A stretch of DNA of 25,222 nt from Hadesarchaea archaeon (GTDB lineage: Archaea > Hadarchaeota > Hadarchaeia > Hadarchaeales > Hadarchaeaceae). The stretch lies in NCBI GenBank assembly GCA_029880065.1, contig JAOUPD010000003.1, positions 1 through 25,222 of the forward strand, in the 5' to 3' direction. The notes under the pieces were generated by a model, which did no database searches, was not told the DNA's origin, and saw nothing but the letters and a program-made list of their open reading frames with translations. The position numbers were made by a program, and so were the translations under genes. Below are positions 20,966 through 25,222 of the stretch, one piece after another (position 1 is the stretch's first letter; each line of letters opens with the position of its first letter).

Positions 20966-22098
20966 TCGAAGTGTTTTTAATAATCTTTCTGCTCATAGGT
21001 GCCCTCCTTGTTATAGTCACCTTCAACGCTAGGCGTTCGATGGCTTACGTTTACTGCAACGCGACCCTCAGCGCTTGGGAGGCTAGGCTGCTTTCAGAGG
21101 CACGCTTGATGGAACTCGCCGATGTACCAAGGGTTGTGAATATTTTCTCGGCTCTTGATGACACTAACTATCGACCACAGCTCGCGGAGCTTCCGAGGGC
21201 CGAGGAGGAAGTCGATATGGTTGCGGTCGAGCGATCGCTAAGGGAGAGCTTGAATGTACGTTATCGCGAACTCCTCGGGATGGTGCCAAAGGAGCGAAAG
21301 GAGACAGTTGAGAGGGTGATGCAGCGGGTAGATTTATGGAACATCAAGGCACTCGTCACGGCAATTCACAACAAAATCCCAAAGGAGAAAAGACCTGAAG
21401 AGTTGATGCCCTCGCCGATATCGCCGCGCGAAAGACTCGAGATGCTTGTCTCTGCCGAAAATTTTGAGGCGTTGCTAGAGTTTTTGAAAGGGAGCGAGTA
21501 TTTCGATGTGCTCTCGGCAGCGTTGGAAGATTATGAAAAGCGCGGGCTAATCGCCCTACTCACAGCGCTCGACAAGCATTATTACACAAGCCTATGGCAG
21601 GATGTGCTCAGCAAGCGGGCGCAGCGCTCGATTCTGAAGGCGCTTGTGGGTTATGAAATAGATGCTTTAAACATCAAACTGATTTTACGGCTCAAGCAAG
21701 AGGGGGCGCCGCCAGAGGAGATCGATAAATACCTTGTATTGCCCCCCTATGAGTTGACGGATGCGATGTTAAAGGCAATGATTACTGCCGAGGATACCCG
21801 TTCTGCGATAAACATGATTCACCGCACCGTCTACGGCAAAATTTTGTTGGAGGCTCTCCCGCAGGTCGAGGCCCAAGGGCTTCGAGTGGCTGAAAAGGTT
21901 TTGGATGAAATCCATTTGAAAATATGTAGGTGGCTCGCGCTTACCAAATTCTTCAGCATAGCTCCGGTACTCTCTTACATCTACTTGAAGGAGAACGAGA
22001 TGAAAAATTTGCAGGCGATAATCAGGCTCAAAGCGGATAAGGTTGAGCCTCAAAAGATAAAAGAAACGATAGCGAGGGTGCCAAAAATTGAGCTATAA
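20962..22098 (+). CDS. atpC: A-type ATP synthase subunit C (rotor-ring connector)
   Basis: The protein has 378 residues. The helical body (YVYCNATLSAWEARLLSEARLMEL, then DLWNIKALVTAIHNKIP and DALNIKLILRLK in three related repeats) is subunit C/d, which joins the central stalk to the K ring. An added N-terminal membrane helix (VFLIIFLLIGALLVIVTF, residues 4-21) precedes the body. Some archaeal homologues have such an extension, which would tie C to the membrane. ATG 20962 overlaps the atpE stop and favours the long form; ATG 21040 would give the short one. Confidence 0.92.
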   Translation: MIEVFLIIFLLIGALLVIVTFNARRSMAYVYCNATLSAWEARLLSEARLMELADVPRVVNIFSALDDTNYRPQLAELPRAEEEVDMVAVERSLRESLNVRYRELLGMVPKERKETVERVMQRVDLWNIKALVTAIHNKIPKEKRPEELMPSPISPRERLEMLVSAENFEALLEFLKGSEYFDVLSAALEDYEKRGLIALLTALDKHYYTSLWQDVLSKRAQRSILKALVGYEIDALNIKLILRLKQEGAPPEEIDKYLVLPPYELTDAMLKAMITAEDTRSAINMIHRTVYGKILLEALPQVEAQGLRVAEKVLDEIHLKICRWLALTKFFSIAPVLSYIYLKENEMKNLQAIIRLKADKVEPQKIKETIARVPKIEL

Positions 22099-22426
22099 AA
22101 TTGCCGTCGTAGGGGATCAGGATACCATAACTGGTTTCGCTTTAGCCGGTGCGACCTACACACACATCCATACGGCGAGAGAGGAGACGCTCGCCAAGCT
22201 GAACGAATTCTTCGCTAGCGGGGAAATTGGGCTTGTGCTAATAACCCATCGCGTTGCGGAGGAGTTCGGGTTCGATTTTCGCCAGATGTTGCGGACGAAG
22301 GGTTTGCTCCCCCTCGTGCTGAGAATCCCGGACAAGACCGGATACATGCCTAAGGTCGATGAGCTGCGCAAGATAATCAGACGCACAGTTGGTGCTGAAA
22401 TCATGGTCAAGAAGGAGGGCCTGTAG
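22088..22426 (+). CDS. atpF: A-type ATP synthase subunit F (central stalk)
   Basis: The protein has 112 residues. It begins MSYKIAVVGDQDTITGFALAG, the typical start of subunit F, followed by EIGLVLITHRVAEEF and RKIIRRTVGAEI. The start is TTG 22088 with GAGGGTG upstream, overlapping the atpC stop by 11 nt. F binds subunit D in the rotor. Confidence 0.94.
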   Translation: MSYKIAVVGDQDTITGFALAGATYTHIHTAREETLAKLNEFFASGEIGLVLITHRVAEEFGFDFRQMLRTKGLLPLVLRIPDKTGYMPKVDELRKIIRRTVGAEIMVKKEGL

Positions 22427-23065
22427 ATGGCGATGGCTTTAGCAGTAGCCCCAACTCGGATGGAGCTTTTGAAGTTGAGGCAAAGGGTGGGTCTCGCGCA
22501 GAAGGGTTATGATTTGCTCAAGGAAAAAATGGACGCCCTCGTCATTGAATTCTTTGAGGTGTTGAAGCGAATCCAAGAAGCTAGGCCGAAGGCGCTTGAG
22601 CAGCTCTCGGTAGCCCATCGTGCGCTATCAATGTGTTTTGCTATTGTGGGGACACTTGAGACCAAGCAGGCTTCTAAAGAAACAAAACGAGAGCTACAAG
22701 TAGATGTTTCGACTCGCCACATCATGGGTATCGCGGTTCCAGCCGTAGAAGTCGGGGAGGTTGAACGCAACGCTTTGATAAGGGGTTACGGATTGCATAT
22801 GACATCTTCGGTGCTCGATGAAGCGTCTAAGAAATTCGAGCGAGCGCTTAAGCTTCTGATCGAGCTAGCTGAATTCGAAGAATCAGCATTCGCTATCGCG
22901 AGGGAGTTCGAAAAGACCAAGCGGAGGGTGAATGCGCTTGAGTATATCCTAATCCCGAGGTTGAAGGAAGCTATCAAGTTTATCATGATGAGACTGGACG
23001 AGATGGAGCGGGAAAACTTCTCCCGTCTCAAGCGGATAAAAGCGATGTTAGAGGAACGCGAGTGA
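22427..23065 (+). CDS. atpD: A-type ATP synthase subunit D (central stalk)
   Basis: The protein has 212 residues. The N-terminus APTRMELLKLRQRVGLAQKGYDLLKEKMDAL and the C-terminal coiled coil EFEKTKRRVNALEYILIPRLKEAIKFIMMRLDEMERENFSRLKRIK are classic subunit D, the rotor shaft inside A3B3. ATG 22427 follows the atpF stop directly and GGAGGG lies 6 nt upstream. It overlaps the DUF61 gene by 4 nt. Confidence 0.95.
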   Translation: MAMALAVAPTRMELLKLRQRVGLAQKGYDLLKEKMDALVIEFFEVLKRIQEARPKALEQLSVAHRALSMCFAIVGTLETKQASKETKRELQVDVSTRHIMGIAVPAVEVGEVERNALIRGYGLHMTSSVLDEASKKFERALKLLIELAEFEESAFAIAREFEKTKRRVNALEYILIPRLKEAIKFIMMRLDEMERENFSRLKRIKAMLEERE

Positions 23066-23457
23066 GCTCGGATCGTATCATAAAACTGGAGCTGAGCAGG
23101 CTCAACTTGCACTTGCCCGAGAGGCGCCTGTCGCTGAAGGAGGCCCTCTTATCCCCGAGGCCTCAGGTGGCAGCGCGCGATGGCAGCGTGCATGTGTTCA
23201 AACGCGGGGAGCTTGAGTTCTTGGCAGGGCTCTTACCCGAAGCAGATCGAGATAAACTCCCGCTACCAATTCTAATCGCGCTGGAGCCGAAGCTCGGCAG
23301 GGGGACTGCTAGAATAAGTGGGGAAGTTGAGGTAAAGGTTGTCAGCCAGGTTCTCGGAAAGGAGGCCGCCGCTGGGGAGCTGTTGATTTACCGTCCCGAG
23401 GTGGCAATTTTGCGAAGAAAACTCCCGACGACCACACAGTACCTCTTTATGTGGTGA
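23062..23457 (+). CDS. DUF61 (UPF0216) family protein
   Basis: The protein has 131 residues. It shows the DUF61 pattern: LNLHLPERRLSLKEALLSPRPQVAARDGS, HVFKRGELEFLAGLLP, LPILIALEPKLGRGTARISGEVEVKVVSQVLGKE. Function is unknown; the family is archaeal. GTG 23062 overlaps the atpD stop (GTGA), so it is translationally coupled to the ATP synthase genes, and a role connected to the enzyme or simply shared expression is possible. The tail after residue ~105 is longer than the core family pattern. Confidence 0.87.
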   Translation: MSSDRIIKLELSRLNLHLPERRLSLKEALLSPRPQVAARDGSVHVFKRGELEFLAGLLPEADRDKLPLPILIALEPKLGRGTARISGEVEVKVVSQVLGKEAAAGELLIYRPEVAILRRKLPTTTQYLFMW

Positions 23458-23461
23458 TCGG

Positions 23462-23758
23462 ATGGAAGCACGTAAGAGTACCATCCTAGCAGCACTTTTC
23501 TACCCATTCTCCATAGCGACGATCGCAGCTGGCTTTCTGGCATTCGTGATGATCGTGCTCAAAGTTGACCTTCTAACGATTTCGACTGTAGTTTTATGGT
23601 TTTACTTCGCGTGCGCGGCGTCCATCTATTTCATCTCGGAGCGAGCACTCAAGGCATTCGGGTTTCGCGGGCTTTTTCTGGGGTTTACAATCACCATTGG
23701 GGTTCTCGCGGTCTTGTCTGCAGTCCTATTTGTTTTGGGGAAGTTTGGGACCTCATAG
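23462..23758 (+). CDS. Small three-helix membrane protein of unknown function
   Basis: The protein has 98 residues with three strong hydrophobic segments (about 9-32, 37-58 and 68-93) and short basic ends. I do not recognise a family. ATG 23462 is 4 nt after the DUF61 stop with GGTGATC upstream, so it is the last gene of the ATP synthase unit. Its stop abuts the stop of secD on the other strand with no spacing. Confidence 0.65.
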   Translation: MEARKSTILAALFYPFSIATIAAGFLAFVMIVLKVDLLTISTVVLWFYFACAASIYFISERALKAFGFRGLFLGFTITIGVLAVLSAVLFVLGKFGTS

Positions 23759-25222
23759 TTAGGTACTCGATGCTTTTGATTGTTCCCTCATCACGATAGC
23801 GCTGACGATTCGGGCATAGGCGGGACGAGTGATAAGTACGGCTATGAGCATCCCCACTATTGTGATGATTGCGAACCCGGACATCGCGCCAAAGCCAATC
23901 AAAGCGAGCATTAACATTGCCGCGATTGTTGTCGCAGCAGCAGCAAAAATCACCGCGAATGCCCGTGAAACTCTTCCACTTAAACTTACTTTCCCTACAT
24001 GGGGCAATACTCCCCGGAGCACTTCGTCGGTTATGATGATTTGGTGGTCGATGCCGGTGCCGATGACGATGATGAGTGCCCCAAGTTCTGGCAGCCCAAT
24101 TGTCCAACCGACCAGAGACGCTGCGCCGAGAGTGATAAGAAGTTCGCATATCATAATCCCAACGATCGCAAGGCCGATGAACAAGTGTCGATATCGGAGG
24201 TAGACGAGAATCCAGACTCCTAGTAGGGCGGCTACCCCTGCAATTAGAACCTGCTTTAGAAATTCAGCACCCAAGCGGGCCTCTATCGAAACAGGGTTGC
24301 CATCAATAAAGATTTCGACGGGCAATCGCTCGGACAGCACCAGTCGCAAATTTTTGGCTTCGTCCATTGCATCTTCCAAGGAGAGGCGGGTGATTGTGAT
24401 ACGCAAATCTTTCGAAATTTTTCCCGCCGCGAAGTCAGCAGCCAACTCGGGCGTGATGATTACCACACTTTTGAGCCCACATGCCTCTTTGATCCACTCC
24501 TCGGCACTTTTCTTAGTACCTTCTGCGGTTTGTTTAGGAATGGACTTGACGGAGTCCGGAGAGATTTTCAAGAGCGCGGAGAGATTTTCAACAATACTCT
24601 GTGAGAAATCTCCTAACAAGCGTACCTTGAGTTTTAAACCTGCTTGTTGTTTCAAAAATTCTTGTGCTTGGGAGGAAAGCTCATCCTCCGCTGTCCCGAT
24701 GGCCGGAACACCTAGGGAGTATCCCATTCCTTTGTCTGTAGTCCCCTTGAACATTTTTTCGTCAGGGTCGTATTCGAGAAAGGTTGGAAGTTCGTCCAAA
24801 ATTTCGTTGTTGAAGACTATTATGGCGTCTGTCGGGCGATCAACATAGATCAAGGTGGGATAGTTGGCCTTGTTTGCGGCCGCGTCACTAAATCGTTTTG
24901 CGCCATCGTCAGTCAATCTGAAAGGTAGGTCGGCAGTTTGAGGTCCCTCCCTGCTGGGATAAGGTGCGTTGACGCTCACGATATCCTCGCCGCGGAGCAA
25001 GACTTCGTTCTCAAAGAAAATTTCGAGTCGTCCAGGTTTGCCGAGAAGGGTTTCTGCTTCTCCGGGAAGTAGGCCAGGAATTTCGTAGAGGATCAGATTT
25101 GCCCCTAACGATCTAAATTGCGCGCCCCGCAGCCCAGTGGGGTCCACCCGCAACCCGAGTATCGAAATTACCTCATCGCGCGTTGCATCGCTTATTTTTT
25201 TCTCTATCTTCGGTTTTCCTGT
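23759..25222 (-). CDS. secD: Protein translocase subunit SecD, N-terminus beyond the window
   Basis: The frame is open from the right edge to the stop at 23759-23761 (488 codons). The periplasmic-side domain is followed by five membrane helices from about FLKQVLIAGVAALLGVWILV onward. The SecD signatures GTGIDHQIIITDEVLRG and the late FAAAATTIAAMLMLALIGFGAMSGFAI with RPAYARIV are present. The archaeal form has no partner ATPase; SecD with SecF aids release and recycling in Sec export. secF is expected upstream, outside the window. Confidence 0.92.
   Translation of the reverse strand, partial: TGKPKIEKKISDATRDEVISILGLRVDPTGLRGAQFRSLGANLILYEIPGLLPGEAETLLGKPGRLEIFFENEVLLRGEDIVSVNAPYPSREGPQTADLPFRLTDDGAKRFSDAAANKANYPTLIYVDRPTDAIIVFNNEILDELPTFLEYDPDEKMFKGTTDKGMGYSLGVPAIGTAEDELSSQAQEFLKQQAGLKLKVRLLGDFSQSIVENLSALLKISPDSVKSIPKQTAEGTKKSAEEWIKEACGLKSVVIITPELAADFAAGKISKDLRITITRLSLEDAMDEAKNLRLVLSERLPVEIFIDGNPVSIEARLGAEFLKQVLIAGVAALLGVWILVYLRYRHLFIGLAIVGIMICELLITLGAASLVGWTIGLPELGALIIVIGTGIDHQIIITDEVLRGVLPHVGKVSLSGRVSRAFAVIFAAAATTIAAMLMLALIGFGAMSGFAIITIVGMLIAVLITRPAYARIVSAIVMREQSKASST

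Overview
The window is archaeal. It carries an A-type (V/A) ATP synthase gene set, an archaeal tRNA-splicing endonuclease, an archaeal-type TrpRS, a UbiA prenyltransferase of the archaeal-lipid kind, an archaeal SecD, a DUF61 protein, an intron-containing tRNA-Trp, TATA boxes about 25-30 nt upstream of many starts, several apparently leaderless genes and several GTG/TTG starts. The lineage cannot be fixed from the sequence alone; I favour an uncultured euryarchaeal-type lineage, with low confidence.

Layout. 1-2926 (minus): a large secreted tandem beta-helix (NosD-like) surface protein cut by the left edge, preceded by a 52-residue ribbon-helix-helix-like (VapB-type) gene. 2884-5131 (minus): a three-gene unit of UbiA prenyltransferase, dolichol/phytol-kinase-like membrane protein and thymidylate-kinase-like P-loop kinase, plausibly isoprenoid-lipid synthesis or salvage. 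5280-6138 (minus): two coupled genes of unknown function. 6235-7224: a tRNA-Trp gene that can only be folded correctly if two introns are removed (anticodon loop and T loop), followed by a LAGLIDADG homing endonuclease segment bounded by a 25-bp near-direct repeat of the tRNA 3' end. 7259-7407: a possible structured RNA or small inverted-repeat element and a hairpin. 7488-8960: radical SAM/SPASM protein. 9167-10817: endA-trpS pair, so the tRNA-Trp, the enzyme that splices it and the enzyme that charges it lie within 4.6 kb. 10862-14088: two B12-binding-type radical SAM genes; the first sits between two partial copies of the trpS 3' region.

14213-23758: the A-type ATP synthase in two divergent arms. 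The catalytic subunits A and B are on the minus strand (atpA-atpB), and H-I-K-E-C-F-D on the plus strand, followed by translationally coupled DUF61 and a small membrane protein. The right end (23759-25222, minus) is the C-terminal part of SecD, running off the window.

The observations I find most worth checking are the two-intron tRNA-Trp next to an EndA of the short class, the tRNA-end-bounded homing endonuclease segment, the partial trpS duplication around a radical SAM gene, the probable non-AUG starts (ACG for the surface protein, CTG or GTG for atpK), and the lipid-kinase cluster.
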